From an uncultured Paracoccus sp. (GTDB taxonomy: Bacteria; Pseudomonadota; Alphaproteobacteria; Rhodobacterales; Rhodobacteraceae): DNA of 64,000 nucleotides. Numbering within the stretch: the first letter of the stretch is position 1; each line of letters begins with the position of its first letter. This document shows, in pieces, positions 35,228 to 45,067 of this stretch. The notes beneath the pieces were generated by a model. It ran no database searches and was not told where the DNA came from. It saw only the letters and a program-made list of their open reading frames with translations. Location: NCBI RefSeq assembly GCF_947496875.1, contig NZ_CANMEH010000013.1, positions 1 to 64,000 on the forward strand. The letters run 5' to 3'. Position numbers and translations under genes: made by a program.

Positions 35228-36835
35228 TCACATCCTGAACACGCCGAAATGCGTTTCGACCTTGGGCCTGCGCGAAGCGATGTCCAGCATCAGCGCCATG
35301 ACGTCCCGGGTCTCGGCAGGCTCGATCACGCTGTCGATCCAGAGGTTGGAGGCGAAATTGTAGGCCCCCTGGAAATCCTCGTATTCCTTGCGGATTGGTG
35401 CCTTGAAGGTTTCCTCCTCCTCGGGTGTCCATTTCTTGCCTTCGCGTTCGTTGATCTGGGCGCGCACCTGCGCTAGCACGCTGGCGGCCTGTTCCGGCCC
35501 CATGATCGCGGACCGGCCCGTGGGCCAGGCGAACATCGCGTCCGGCTGGAACGGGCGGCCAAGCATGGCCAGGTAACCCGCCCCGTAAGAGCCGCCGGTG
35601 ATGATGGTGAACTTCGGCACCCGCGCCGAAGACATGGCGGTGATCATCTTGGCGCCCGCCTTGGCAATGCCCATCTGCTCGACGTCGCGGCCTACCATGA
35701 AGCCGTTCACATCCGCGAGGAACAGCAGCGGGATATCGCGCTGGACGCAGAGATTGATGAAATGCGTAGCCTTCAGCGCGGCCTCGACAAAGAGCACGCC
35801 GGTGTTGGCCAGGATGCCGACCTCGTGGCCATGGATTCGGCCCCAGCCGGTCATGAGGGTGTCGCCGAAAAGCGGCTTGAACTCGTGAAAATCGCTGTCA
35901 TCGACAAGGCGCGCAACAATCTCGCGGTTGTCGGTCGGCACCCTTGGGTCTCGGCTGACGACGCCATAGATCTCCTCGACCGGATAGGCAGGGGGGCGCG
36001 GCGACGTCGGCGTCTTGCGCGGCTGCGGTTTTTCGCCCAGGTGGCTGACGATTTCGCGGGTGATGGCCAGCGCGTGCGCGTCATCCTCGGCAAGATGGTC
36101 TGTCACGCCGGAAACGGACGAATGCATCTTACCGCCGCCCAGCGTTTCGGCATCGACCTTTTCGCCGGTCGCAGCAAAGGTCAATTCTGGCCCGCCCAGA
36201 TACATGAAGCCCTGACCGCGCACGATCACCACCTCGTCGCAAAGCGCCGGGATATAGGCGCCGCCCGCGGTGCAGGGCCCCATGACCACGGCGATCTGCG
36301 GTACGCCATCGCCCGACATGCCGATCTGTTGATGGAAGATTGAGCCGAACTGCCCCTCATCGGGAAAGATACTCGCCTGCTCCGGCAGAAACGCCCCGCC
36401 GGAATCGACCAGGGTGATCACCGGAAGACGGTTTTTCCAGGCGATTTTCTGCGCCCGGACGTGTTTGCGGCAGGTCATGCCGAAATAGGTGCCGCCCTTC
36501 ACGGTAGCGTCATTGGCGATTATCATGCACTGACGTCCCTCGATCACGCCGATGCCGGTGATGATCCCTGCACCGGGTGGCACGCCTTCATATTTGTTCA
36601 GCCCGGCGAGTTCTCCGATTTCAAGAAAGGGCGTTCCCGGATCGATCAGCCGCTCGACCCGTTCGCGCGGCAAGATCTTGCCTTTGCTGACATGCCGTTC
36701 CCGCGCATTTTCCGGGCCGCCGACGCGTTGTAGCAGCCGAAGCGCATGCAGTTCGCCGACCTTTTCCCGGTAAAGCGCATCGTTTTTCCGGAAGTCGTCG
36801 GACCCGGTGTCGAGAAGGGATTTCATTTTCGTCAT
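35228..36835 (-). CDS. Acyl-CoA carboxylase beta subunit (carboxyltransferase)
   Basis: A 535-residue carboxyltransferase subunit, similar in form to MCC/GCC beta. N-terminal HVSKGKILPRERVERLIDPG, acyl-CoA pocket segment TLVDSGGAFLPEQ, GGAYIPALCDEVVIV and C-terminal GGSYGAGYLAMLG are present. It transfers CO2 from biotin to the acyl-CoA. Start ATG 36835 overlaps the ligase stop by ATGA; another Met 3 codons later is possible. It pairs with 33208. Confidence 0.9.
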   Translation of the reverse strand: MTKMKSLLDTGSDDFRKNDALYREKVGELHALRLLQRVGGPENARERHVSKGKILPRERVERLIDPGTPFLEIGELAGLNKYEGVPPGAGIITGIGVIEGRQCMIIANDATVKGGTYFGMTCRKHVRAQKIAWKNRLPVITLVDSGGAFLPEQASIFPDEGQFGSIFHQQIGMSGDGVPQIAVVMGPCTAGGAYIPALCDEVVIVRGQGFMYLGGPELTFAATGEKVDAETLGGGKMHSSVSGVTDHLAEDDAHALAITREIVSHLGEKPQPRKTPTSPRPPAYPVEEIYGVVSRDPRVPTDNREIVARLVDDSDFHEFKPLFGDTLMTGWGRIHGHEVGILANTGVLFVEAALKATHFINLCVQRDIPLLFLADVNGFMVGRDVEQMGIAKAGAKMITAMSSARVPKFTIITGGSYGAGYLAMLGRPFQPDAMFAWPTGRSAIMGPEQAASVLAQVRAQINEREGKKWTPEEEETFKAPIRKEYEDFQGAYNFASNLWIDSVIEPAETRDVMALMLDIASRRPKVETHFGVFRM

Positions 36836-38223
36836 GGCAGGTCCGGGTACTTTCTGAGGACAAAGGCGACCTTAGCTGCGCCGGGTTTTTCAAACGTATC
36901 CGGCGCGACCAGGCGAATGTCGGCCCTGAAAACGAGGGCATCGCGCAAGCGCTGCTCAATCTTATTCTTGAGGGCGTTGTCATCAGATGGATCGCGACCG
37001 GGACCGCGTTCGACGATCACTTTCAGCGCGCCCTGAGTAGTGTGGCCTTCGAAATCTGCCACGATCCGCATGACACCATTGGTTTCGGGCACCATTTCTG
37101 TGATCACGCTGTTGATCGCCGAAGGAAACACATTGGCCCCGCGCACAATCAGCATGTCGTCGGTCCGACCGGTGCAACGGATCTTGGGGCCGGTGCGGCC
37201 GCAGGAGCACTCGGTGTCGATGACCTCAATATAATCGCCCGACCGGAACCGCACCAGCGGGCTTGCCCGCCGGCCGATCGCGGTATAGATCATCTCGCCC
37301 TCGGCGCCTTTTTTCCAAGGAATGATCTCGCCACTTTCGGGATTGAGCAGTTCGGTGATGATGTAGTCCATGTTGACCATATGCATGCCCGATTGCGCGT
37401 CGCATTCGGCCCAATAGGTCACGCCCAGATCGGTGCCCCCCAGCATCTCGGTGCATTTGGCACCCCAGGCCGCTTCGATCTTGGCGCGGATCGCCGGGAT
37501 GCCGCCGCCCGGTTCGCCGCCCACGACCACCCGCTCGACGCCCAGCTCGCTGGCCTTGCAGCCAAGCACTTCCGGAGCCTTTTCAGCCAGTTGCAGAACG
37601 AAGTTAGGTGCGCCGACGATACAGCGCGGGCGCGTGTCCGCACAAGCGCGCAGCAGCCTTTCCGCGCCGCCATCCGCCCCCACCGGCACGTCGATCGCAC
37701 CCATGTATTGCAGTCCCTGCATCACCGGGATGCCGCCGACAAAGCCCTTGGCCAGCGAAAACGCATGCAGCACCATGTCGCCGGGCCGCACGCCGTTGGC
37801 AAAGAAACAGCGCGCCGTCATCTCGTGCCACATCTCGGCGTCGGATTCGGTCAGGGCCACATATGCGGGGCTGCCGGTTGTCCCCGACGAGGCCTGCATC
37901 TGGATGATGTCGGCCATCGGCGCGGCGCGGTGCTTGCCGAAGGGCGGCTCTGCCGCGAGGCTTTCGCGAATCTCGGTCTTGTATGTGTAGGGCAGCTTTT
38001 GCAGATCTTCGATGGTGCGGATATCGCCGAATTCCACACCGGCCTCGGCGAACTTCTCCTGATAGAAGGTCGAGTTCACCTTGAGATAGGCCATTTGATC
38101 GCGCAGCCGCTCTTCCTGAATGCGGCGCACCTCCTCGAGCGGCGTGCCCTCGACTGGGTGCCAGAAGTGATCGTTTACCTTGTCGGCGGCATCCTCCCGC
38201 CGGAAGCGCATTCTAAATTGCAT
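36832..38223 (-). CDS. Phenylacetate-CoA ligase-like adenylate-forming enzyme
   Basis: A 463-residue PaaK-type ligase. The P-loop is QASSGTTGSPAYVAL, then VRFRSGDYIEV, a Cys-containing TECSCGRTGPK, and GRTDDMLIVRGANVFPSAI typical of PaaK. It would activate an aryl or alicyclic acid to its CoA ester. ATG 38223 is preceded by GGAGG at 5-9 bp. It lies between an acyl-CoA dehydrogenase and the carboxylase genes, so it may reactivate a free acid intermediate. Confidence 0.85.
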   Translation of the reverse strand: MQFRMRFRREDAADKVNDHFWHPVEGTPLEEVRRIQEERLRDQMAYLKVNSTFYQEKFAEAGVEFGDIRTIEDLQKLPYTYKTEIRESLAAEPPFGKHRAAPMADIIQMQASSGTTGSPAYVALTESDAEMWHEMTARCFFANGVRPGDMVLHAFSLAKGFVGGIPVMQGLQYMGAIDVPVGADGGAERLLRACADTRPRCIVGAPNFVLQLAEKAPEVLGCKASELGVERVVVGGEPGGGIPAIRAKIEAAWGAKCTEMLGGTDLGVTYWAECDAQSGMHMVNMDYIITELLNPESGEIIPWKKGAEGEMIYTAIGRRASPLVRFRSGDYIEVIDTECSCGRTGPKIRCTGRTDDMLIVRGANVFPSAINSVITEMVPETNGVMRIVADFEGHTTQGALKVIVERGPGRDPSDDNALKNKIEQRLRDALVFRADIRLVAPDTFEKPGAAKVAFVLRKYPDLP

Positions 38224-38249
38224 ATTATCCTCCATTCCCGGCCGGGCGA

Positions 38250-39410
38250 TCAATAGGACCGCGGCAGACCCATGACCTTTTCGCCGATGAAGCTCAGGCA
38301 CAGCTCGCGGTTCACGGGTGCCGTACGCAACAGGCGCACCAGCGGATACATCTCGTAGAGTCCGGTATCCTCGGTGAAACCCGATCCGCCATGCGCCTGC
38401 AGTGCGGCGTCCACCGCTTCGATCCCGGCTTCGGCGGCGAAGTATTTGGCCATGTTCGACGAGGCCCCCGCGGGCAGCTTGTTGTCGAACTCCCACGCGG
38501 CGCGACGGGTCATCAGGCTGGCCATTTCAATGGCGGTGTAGGCCTTGGCCATCGGGTGCTGCACACCCTGGTGCGCCCCGATGGGTTGACCGAAGACATT
38601 GCGTTCGGACGCATAGGCCACACCTTTGTTCAGGGCGAAGCGGCCGATGCCGCAGCATAGTGCGGCCAGGATGATGCGCTCGGGGTTGAGGCTGTCGAAC
38701 AGGATGGAAAACCCTTCGTCCACTTCGCCGACCACGTCCTCGGGACCCAGATCCACCTCGTCGAAAAACAGGGTCCACTGTTCTTCGGGCAAGGGGATCG
38801 AGATCTTCACCCGTTGTTGCGCGACGCCCTTCTTTTTCAGGTCCACGGCAAAAAGGGTGAACCCGTCGGTCTTGCGGCTGACCTCGGTGTGCGGCTTGGT
38901 CCGCGCCACAACCAGGCAATAGTCGGACACATCGGCCCCGGTGATGAAGGTCTTTTCCCCCGTCAGGCTGAACCGGTTGCCCCGGCGCTTGGCCAGCGTG
39001 GTGGACTTCATCGTGTTCGACCCGGCCCCCGGTTCGGTGATCGCGAAACAGAACTGGATTTCGCCCCGGCAGGCGGCTGGAAGCAGCTCTTTCTTGTGGA
39101 ACTCGGTGCCGTGGCTGGCGATATGGGCCAGCGACATGGTCGGGCCGACCACCATCATCAGCAGCGGAATGCCGTGATTGGCCGTGCCTTCCATGAACAG
39201 GGCCATCTCGGTCATGCCAAGCCCGGCACCGCCGTATTCTTCGGGAACCATGATGCCCAGAAAGCCGTCATCGGCAATCTTTTGGAACATGTCCCTGGGA
39301 AATTCATGTTTCCGGGCATGCCGCAGCCAATAATCGTTGTCGAATTCTTGCGCCAACTGACCGCCGTATTCGTAGATCTGGCGTTGTTCGTCGTTCAAAG
39401 TGAATTCCAT
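38250..39410 (-). CDS. Acyl-CoA dehydrogenase (IVD-type base)
   Basis: A 386-residue acyl-CoA dehydrogenase. FCFAITEPGAGSNTMKST, GEKTFITGADVSDY and HGGSGFTEDTGLYEMYPL mark the domains. The C-terminal YEGT glutamate is replaced (LLRTAPVNRELCL), while SLNPERIILAALC carries Glu at the isovaleryl-CoA dehydrogenase position, as in 969 and 29359. ATG 39410 is preceded by GAGGAAAAC. It lies 7 bp after the crotonase stop within the long leftward operon. Confidence 0.87.
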   Translation of the reverse strand: MEFTLNDEQRQIYEYGGQLAQEFDNDYWLRHARKHEFPRDMFQKIADDGFLGIMVPEEYGGAGLGMTEMALFMEGTANHGIPLLMMVVGPTMSLAHIASHGTEFHKKELLPAACRGEIQFCFAITEPGAGSNTMKSTTLAKRRGNRFSLTGEKTFITGADVSDYCLVVARTKPHTEVSRKTDGFTLFAVDLKKKGVAQQRVKISIPLPEEQWTLFFDEVDLGPEDVVGEVDEGFSILFDSLNPERIILAALCCGIGRFALNKGVAYASERNVFGQPIGAHQGVQHPMAKAYTAIEMASLMTRRAAWEFDNKLPAGASSNMAKYFAAEAGIEAVDAALQAHGGSGFTEDTGLYEMYPLVRLLRTAPVNRELCLSFIGEKVMGLPRSY

Positions 39411-39417
39411 GTTTTCC

Positions 39418-40197
39418 TCAAGTCTTGAATTCGGGGGCGCGCCGGTTCTCGAATGCGTCGAGCCCCTCGGCCACGTCATCACTGGGCAACGCGCGCACGG
39501 CGGCGTCACGCTCCAGCCGCATTTGCTGGTCGATGCCCAAGTCCGCACCTTCCCGTGCCAGCCGCTTCATCTCGGCGATACCGGGACGCGACCGGGTCGC
39601 GATCTTTTGGCAGTATTCCAGCGCGGACTTGTGCAGATCCGCATCCGGCACGATGTAATTGACCAAACCCGCCTCTTTGGCCTCCTCGGCCTTCAGCCAG
39701 CGAGCCGAAAACATCAAGTCAAGCGCCCGGCGTTGTCCCATCAGCCGCGTCAGACGCTGCGAACCGCCCCAGCCGGGTATCAGACCAAATTGCGCATGTT
39801 GATCGCCGAACTGCGCCGTCTCGGCTCCGAAACACACGTCACATGCTAGCATTAGTTCGACCCCGCCGGCCAAACACAAGCCCTGCACTGCCACTACGAC
39901 AGGGAGGGAGGAGGATTCGAGTGCGCGCAGGTTGTTCATGCCAAAGGCGACGAAATGGTCCAGCGCGGCGGGATCGTTCAGTTTGCCCTTCACCTCAGTC
40001 AGATCGGCTCCGGTGCAAAAATGTTTGCCCTGTGCCCGGATCAGGATCGACCGAACATTCCGTTCGGCCTCGAACCTGGCGCGCGCGTTCGAAATGCATT
40101 CATGCACCTTGAGCGACAAGCAATTGAACTTCTCTGGTCGAGCCAGCTCGATGATGCCGACGCTACCTTCGATGGTTACGGCGACGGGAGCGCTCAT
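39418..40197 (-). CDS. Enoyl-CoA hydratase/isomerase family protein
   Basis: A 259-residue crotonase-fold protein. FCTGADLTEVKG and GLCLAGGVELMLACD form the oxyanion hole. The first hydratase Glu is present (GGVELM), but the second is His (FGDQHAQFGLIPGWGG). The rest is close to true enoyl-CoA hydratases (GGSQRLTRLMG). Reaction type therefore uncertain: hydratase with altered acid/base, or isomerase. It overlaps the preceding dehydrogenase gene by ATGA. Confidence 0.82.
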   Translation of the reverse strand: MSAPVAVTIEGSVGIIELARPEKFNCLSLKVHECISNARARFEAERNVRSILIRAQGKHFCTGADLTEVKGKLNDPAALDHFVAFGMNNLRALESSSLPVVVAVQGLCLAGGVELMLACDVCFGAETAQFGDQHAQFGLIPGWGGSQRLTRLMGQRRALDLMFSARWLKAEEAKEAGLVNYIVPDADLHKSALEYCQKIATRSRPGIAEMKRLAREGADLGIDQQMRLERDAAVRALPSDDVAEGLDAFENRRAPEFKT

Positions 40198-41375
40198 TTC
40201 GCTACTCCCTTCGCCTTCTTGTCATACTGCAGCGCCAGCCGCCCGACCTTCTCGCGGGCAATCACCAGCTTCTGGATCTGCGCGGTGCCGTCGCCAATCT
40301 GCAGACCGAGCACGTCGTTGTAACGCTGATGATGGGGCAGGTCGGTGGTGTATCCGTAATGCCCGTGCAGGATCAGACACTGGTGAATGATCTCGCAGGC
40401 GGTCTTGGGCAGATACCACTTGCACATCGCCGCCTCGGAGGTATGGGGCAGGCCGCGGTCGCGCAGATCCAGCGTGTAATAACAAAGCTGCCGCATCATG
40501 GTAAGTTGCGTCTCGGCCTCTGCCAGCGGGAAGCTGACGCCCTGATATTGCACGATGGGGGCGCCGAACGCCTCGCGTTCCCGGACATAGGCCCAGGTTT
40601 CGTCCACCGATGCCTGTGCCGCGCCCAGGCATTCCAGTCCTATCAGCGCGCGGGAATAGTCGAACCCCGCCATGATCGTGCCGAAAGCGCGGTCCTGTTC
40701 GGCCATCATGCTTTCGGCCGGCACAAACACATCGTCGAAAAACACTGATCCGCGTCCGACCGGCTTGGTGCCGATGTCGTCGAAATGGGTACGCTTGATG
40801 CCCTCCTGGTTCAGATCGACAAAAAACGCGCTGACCCCGCGTGAGCCTCCGTCCGGATCGCCGGTACGCGCAAAGACTACCGCCGCATCGGCTTGGGATG
40901 CAAAGCTCATCGAGGTCTTCTCGCCGTTCAGCCGCCAGCCGTTGCCGGACTTCGTGGCCTTGAGGATCAGGTTCGCCGCGTCCGAACCGCCGCGCGGTTC
41001 GGTCAGGCCCAAGCCAATGACGGCCTCCCCCGAGACTACCTTGGGCACCCATTCCGAAGCGATCTCCTGGGAAGCATGCTTGGCCACCATCCCCCCCATG
41101 AGAGAGCCGAGGAGCTGAACATAGCTTGCGTTGAAATCGGCATAGGCGATTTCCTCGACGATCAGCCCGGAAGTAACCGAACTTTCGCCAAGTCCGCCGA
41201 ATTCCTCCGGCAGATCGGCACCAATTAGTCCAAGCGCGCCCATGTCGCGGATCAGCGCTCGGTCAAACGTGTGGCCGCTTGCGCGCTCCTGATAGCTGGG
41301 CGCCAGTTTTTCAGTGGCGAATCGCTTGGCGGTTTCGCGAAACGCCTTTTGATCCTCTGTTGGCTGGAATTGCAT
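40194..41375 (-). CDS. Acyl-CoA dehydrogenase, cyclohexanecarboxyl-CoA dehydrogenase-like
   Basis: A 393-residue acyl-CoA dehydrogenase, first gene of the leftward operon behind operator site 4. The C-terminal active-site motif is LQIGDGTAQIQKLVIARE: Asp takes the place of the usual catalytic Glu (YEGT). This GDGTAQIQK pattern resembles cyclohexanecarboxyl-CoA dehydrogenases (AliB type), so an alicyclic substrate is plausible (inference). GLTEPRGGSDAANL and GEKTSMSFASQAD mark the middle domain. The ATG at 41375 follows GGGGAGG. Confidence 0.82.
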   Translation of the reverse strand: MQFQPTEDQKAFRETAKRFATEKLAPSYQERASGHTFDRALIRDMGALGLIGADLPEEFGGLGESSVTSGLIVEEIAYADFNASYVQLLGSLMGGMVAKHASQEIASEWVPKVVSGEAVIGLGLTEPRGGSDAANLILKATKSGNGWRLNGEKTSMSFASQADAAVVFARTGDPDGGSRGVSAFFVDLNQEGIKRTHFDDIGTKPVGRGSVFFDDVFVPAESMMAEQDRAFGTIMAGFDYSRALIGLECLGAAQASVDETWAYVREREAFGAPIVQYQGVSFPLAEAETQLTMMRQLCYYTLDLRDRGLPHTSEAAMCKWYLPKTACEIIHQCLILHGHYGYTTDLPHHQRYNDVLGLQIGDGTAQIQKLVIAREKVGRLALQYDKKAKGVAK

Positions 41376-41414
41376 CGGCGCTCCTCCCCGTGACCGAAAT
41401 ATACTCTTCCCAAA

Positions 41415-41443
41415 AACCTAACGAATGTTAGAATATAGGTCAA
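41415..41443 (-). promoter_or_regulatory. Promoter for the long leftward operon
   Basis: Reading leftward: -35 TTGACC (41443-41438), 17-bp spacer, -10 TAGGTT (41420-41415). Operator site 4 covers the spacer and -10, in the same geometry as at 18334-18362. Confidence 0.55.
41417..41432 (+). promoter_or_regulatory. Palindromic operator site 4
   Basis: CCTAACGAATGTTAGA, two mismatches to the palindrome consensus, in the divergent region between the operon at 41375 (left) and FadH at 41470 (right). Confidence 0.75.
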
Positions 41444-41469
41444 GCAAAGATTTGAGGAGGATGTTCACA

Positions 41470-43503
41470 ATGGGAAACACGCAAAGGGAAAGCTTCGGAA
41501 ACCTGCTTTCGCCCATCCGCGCAGGCACACACATGGTGCGAAACCGGATCATCATGGGGTCGATGCACACACGGCTGGAAACCGAGCCCGATGGCATTTC
41601 CAAACAGATCGCGTTCTACGCTGAACGGGCCCGGGGGGAGGCGGCGATTCTGGTCACCGGAGGGTTTTCTCCCAATGCCGAGGGGCTGTTCGATCCGGAA
41701 GGTCCGCGAATCGATGACCCGGACGAGGCCATGCACCTGCGTCCGATCTGCGAGGCGGTCCAAGCCGAAGGCAGCCTGTTCTGCGCGCAGTTGCTTCATG
41801 CCGGACGCTACGCAAAAATCGAGGGCTGCGTGGCGCCATCACCGATTCGCGCGCCGATCAACCGTTTCATCCCGCGTGAGATGACCGACGCCGATATTCG
41901 CCGCACCATTGCAGATTTCGCCAAAGCCGCAGCCAACGCCCAGGCCGCGGGGTTCGATGGCGTCGAGATCATGGGTTCCGAAGGATACCTCATCAACGAA
42001 TTCACTGTCACGCATACCAACACGCGTGAAGACGACTGGGGCGGCAGCGCCGAGAACCGACATCGCTTTCCGGTCGAGATCGTGCGCGCCGTGCGAGACC
42101 AATGCGGGCCGGATTTCCTTGTCATCTACCGAATTTCGGCGGCTGATCTGGTCGAGGGCGGCGCGCCTGCCGATGAAATTGCGGCACTGGCGCGCAAGAT
42201 CGAGGCGGCGGGGGCGGATATTCTGAACACCGGCATCGGTTGGCACGAAGCGCGCGTGCCGACGATTGCTTATCCGGTTCCGCGAGGTGCCTGGCGGCAG
42301 GCGGCGGCCAATGTGAAGGCCGCAGTGTCCATTCCTGTGGTCGCCTCGAACCGGATCAACACGCCCGCAATGGCCGAGGACATCCTTGCCTCTGGCGAGG
42401 CAGACATGATCTCGATGGCCCGGCCCTTTCTGGCCGACCCGCATTTCGTCAAGAAGGTGCGCGAGGGCCGCGCGGACGAGATCAACACCTGCATCGCCTG
42501 CAACCAAGCCTGTCTGGATTTTATCTTTTCCGACCGGCCGGTGAGCTGTCTGGTCAACCCTCGGGCAGGCCGCGAAACCGAATTCCGGGACACGCCGACA
42601 GATTCACCCCGGAAGGTGGCGGTTGTCGGCGGCGGCGCCGCGGGCATGGCCACGGCGGCCGAGGCGGCACGGCTGGGCCATGTCGTCACCTTGTTCGAAG
42701 CCCATGACAGGCTGGGCGGTCAATTGAACCTGGCGCGTGCGGCGCCGGGCAAGGACGAGTTCGACGAAACCCTGCGCTATTATTCCGGCCAGATGCACAA
42801 ACACGGCGTCACGCTGCGCCTGGGGCAGCGGGCCGGTCTGGATGATCTGACCGGTTTCGACCATGTAGTGATCGCCACAGGGGTCACGCCGCGCATTCCC
42901 GATCTGCCGGGCGTGGACCATCCGAGCGTTGCCACCTATGCCGAGATCCTGTCCGGCGAACGTGCTGCGGGTGACAACGTCGTGGTGATGGGGGCAGGCG
43001 GCATCGGCCATGACGTGGCCGAATTCCTCGTGACCGGATCGGCAGAGGTCCACAGCACCAACGCATTCTGCGAGACATGGGGCGTAGACCCGACATTCGC
43101 CGCGTCGGGCGGTCTTGCGGGCGATCCGCTGGCACCGAAACCTTCGCGTCGCAAGGTGGTCATGCTTCAGCGAAAAACCTCGAAACCGGGGGCAGGGCTT
43201 GGCGTCTCCACGGGCTGGATCCTGCGCAACGCGCTGCGCAAACACGGGGTCGAGGCCATGGGCGGCGTGGTCTATGACCGTATCGACGACGCGGGGCTGC
43301 ATATCCTCATGGACGGAAAGCCAAAGGTCATCGCCGCCGATACAATCGTGCTGTGCACCGGGCAGGAGCCAGAGCGGGCGCTGGCCGAGGCCCTCGCCGG
43401 GCGCGGAGTCACCGTCACGATGATCGGCGGGGCAAAAGAGGCGGCGGAGCTTGACGCGCTGCGCGCCATTGATGAAGGGGTGCGTTTGGCGCAGGGTCTT
43501 TGA
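41470..43503 (+). CDS. fadH: NADPH-dependent 2,4-dienoyl-CoA reductase (FadH)
   Basis: A 677-residue iron-sulfur flavoenzyme of the old-yellow-enzyme type. The N-terminal FMN TIM barrel carries Tyr in GSEGYLINEF and His in GIGWHEARVP as likely proton donors. A 4Fe-4S motif has Cys at about 341, 344, 348 and 360. The C-terminal FAD/NAD domains start at VAVVGGGAAGMA. It reduces 2,4-dienoyl-CoA to an enoyl-CoA, needed for pre-existing double bonds of an unsaturated acid. ATG 41470 is 9 bp from GAGGAGG; ATG 41461 is too close. Confidence 0.92.
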   Translation: MGNTQRESFGNLLSPIRAGTHMVRNRIIMGSMHTRLETEPDGISKQIAFYAERARGEAAILVTGGFSPNAEGLFDPEGPRIDDPDEAMHLRPICEAVQAEGSLFCAQLLHAGRYAKIEGCVAPSPIRAPINRFIPREMTDADIRRTIADFAKAAANAQAAGFDGVEIMGSEGYLINEFTVTHTNTREDDWGGSAENRHRFPVEIVRAVRDQCGPDFLVIYRISAADLVEGGAPADEIAALARKIEAAGADILNTGIGWHEARVPTIAYPVPRGAWRQAAANVKAAVSIPVVASNRINTPAMAEDILASGEADMISMARPFLADPHFVKKVREGRADEINTCIACNQACLDFIFSDRPVSCLVNPRAGRETEFRDTPTDSPRKVAVVGGGAAGMATAAEAARLGHVVTLFEAHDRLGGQLNLARAAPGKDEFDETLRYYSGQMHKHGVTLRLGQRAGLDDLTGFDHVVIATGVTPRIPDLPGVDHPSVATYAEILSGERAAGDNVVVMGAGGIGHDVAEFLVTGSAEVHSTNAFCETWGVDPTFAASGGLAGDPLAPKPSRRKVVMLQRKTSKPGAGLGVSTGWILRNALRKHGVEAMGGVVYDRIDDAGLHILMDGKPKVIAADTIVLCTGQEPERALAEALAGRGVTVTMIGGAKEAAELDALRAIDEGVRLAQGL

Positions 43504-43525
43504 ATTGGCATGAGGGGAGGATGCG

Positions 43526-45046
43526 ATGCAGCCAGAGGTTTTTCGCGCAGGACGCACCGATCTGTATTCGATCTTTCGAAGCCGCGCGCAGGACAGTGCC
43601 AGGGTTCTTGCCGTCGAGGACGGTCGCAAACGGCAGACCTACGCCGAGTTGCTGGAGCGGGTTGATCGTCTGGCCGCCGTCTTTCTGGCGAGAGGCGTCA
43701 CGCCCGGAGACAGGATCGCGATCCTGTCCCACAACCGGGCGGAATATCTTGAAACCGAACTGGCCGCTGCGGGGATCGGCGCAATCGTCGCCTGCCTGAA
43801 CTGGCGGCTTGCGCCGAATGAACTGCGGCATTGCATCGACCTGGTCGAGCCGGTTCTGGCGCTGGTCGAACCCGGCCTGCGCGGCGCGTATCATGCGGTC
43901 TCCGCTACCCGATGCATGGAGATCGGGCCGGATCTGGACGCGGCCATCGCTGGGGCCAAACCAGATCCGCGCACCGGAACCCTGGTGGAGGATCCCGAGG
44001 CCGGGCTGACGATCCTTTACACATCGGGGACGACAGGCCGACCCAAGGGGGCGCTGATCAGCCACCGCGCCCATATCGCTAGATCCATGGTCCTCGCGGC
44101 GCAACTGGCGCTCGATCCCGGCGAGGGCTTCATCGCCTGGGCGCCCATGTTTCACATGGCGTCCACCGATCATGCGCTGGCGACGATCTTGCGCGGCGGC
44201 ACGGTGGTGATGGTGGACGGGTTGCAACCTGCCGTCATCAATGAGGCGCTGTCACGCCACAGTATCGGCTGGTTCGTGATGATGCCGGGCGCGTTGGATG
44301 CCTTCATCGCCGAGCGGCGCGCCAACCCGCTGCCGGTGAAAGGGATCAAGGTCTGCGGCGCGATGGCTGATCTGGTGCCTCCACATCAGATCGCGGAGTT
44401 GACCAGCCTTCTGGATACGCCCTTCCTGAATTCCTTCGGGGCGACCGAAACCGGCTTGCCGCCTGGCACCGCGGGTCTGATCGCGCCCGGTGTCATACCC
44501 GAAAAACTGTCCAAACGGATCAGCGCATTCTGCGAGGTCCGGCTGGTTGACCCTGAAGACCGCGACGTTCCCGACGGAACGCCCGGTGAAATGGCGATGC
44601 GCGGCCCGACGCTGTTCTCTGGCTACTGGAACGCCAACGCCACCAATGCCCGAGACTTTCGCAACGGGTTCTTCCACATGGGCGATCTGTTCCGGCGCAA
44701 TCCCGATGGCACGATCGACTTTGTGGACAGGGTGAAATACCTGATCAAGACCGGCGGCGAGAACGTCTATCCGGCGGAAATCGAGCGCGTGCTTCTGGCG
44801 CATCCGTCTGTTGTCGAAGCGGCGGTGGTGCGGGCGTTCGACGCGAAATGGGGCGAAGCCCCGGTGGCCTTTGTCGCCTGCGGCAATGACCGACCGGATG
44901 CGGATGCACTGATGAATTTGTGCCGCGAAAGTCTGGCAGGCTACAAACGCCCGCGCGAGCTGCTTTTCATCGCATTCGACGATTTCCCCAGATCGACCAG
45001 CGGAAAGGTCCAGCGGCATGCCCTCGAAGCCCGGTTGAAGGTCTGA
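43526..45046 (+). CDS. Acyl-CoA synthetase (AMP-forming)
   Basis: A 506-residue class I adenylate-forming ligase. The P-loop TSGTTGRPKGALIS is near residues 169-182, with NSFGATETG, GDLFRRNPDG, KTGGENVYPAEIE, and the catalytic Lys in STSGKVQRHA near the end. It activates a medium or branched carboxylic acid. The ATG at 43526 follows GGGGAGGATGCG. It forms one unit with FadH behind operator site 4, so it may activate an unsaturated acid whose dienoyl-CoA is then reduced. Confidence 0.9.
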   Translation: MQPEVFRAGRTDLYSIFRSRAQDSARVLAVEDGRKRQTYAELLERVDRLAAVFLARGVTPGDRIAILSHNRAEYLETELAAAGIGAIVACLNWRLAPNELRHCIDLVEPVLALVEPGLRGAYHAVSATRCMEIGPDLDAAIAGAKPDPRTGTLVEDPEAGLTILYTSGTTGRPKGALISHRAHIARSMVLAAQLALDPGEGFIAWAPMFHMASTDHALATILRGGTVVMVDGLQPAVINEALSRHSIGWFVMMPGALDAFIAERRANPLPVKGIKVCGAMADLVPPHQIAELTSLLDTPFLNSFGATETGLPPGTAGLIAPGVIPEKLSKRISAFCEVRLVDPEDRDVPDGTPGEMAMRGPTLFSGYWNANATNARDFRNGFFHMGDLFRRNPDGTIDFVDRVKYLIKTGGENVYPAEIERVLLAHPSVVEAAVVRAFDAKWGEAPVAFVACGNDRPDADALMNLCRESLAGYKRPRELLFIAFDDFPRSTSGKVQRHALEARLKV

Positions 45047-45067
45047 CCCTCGCCCGGTGCCCGGCCC

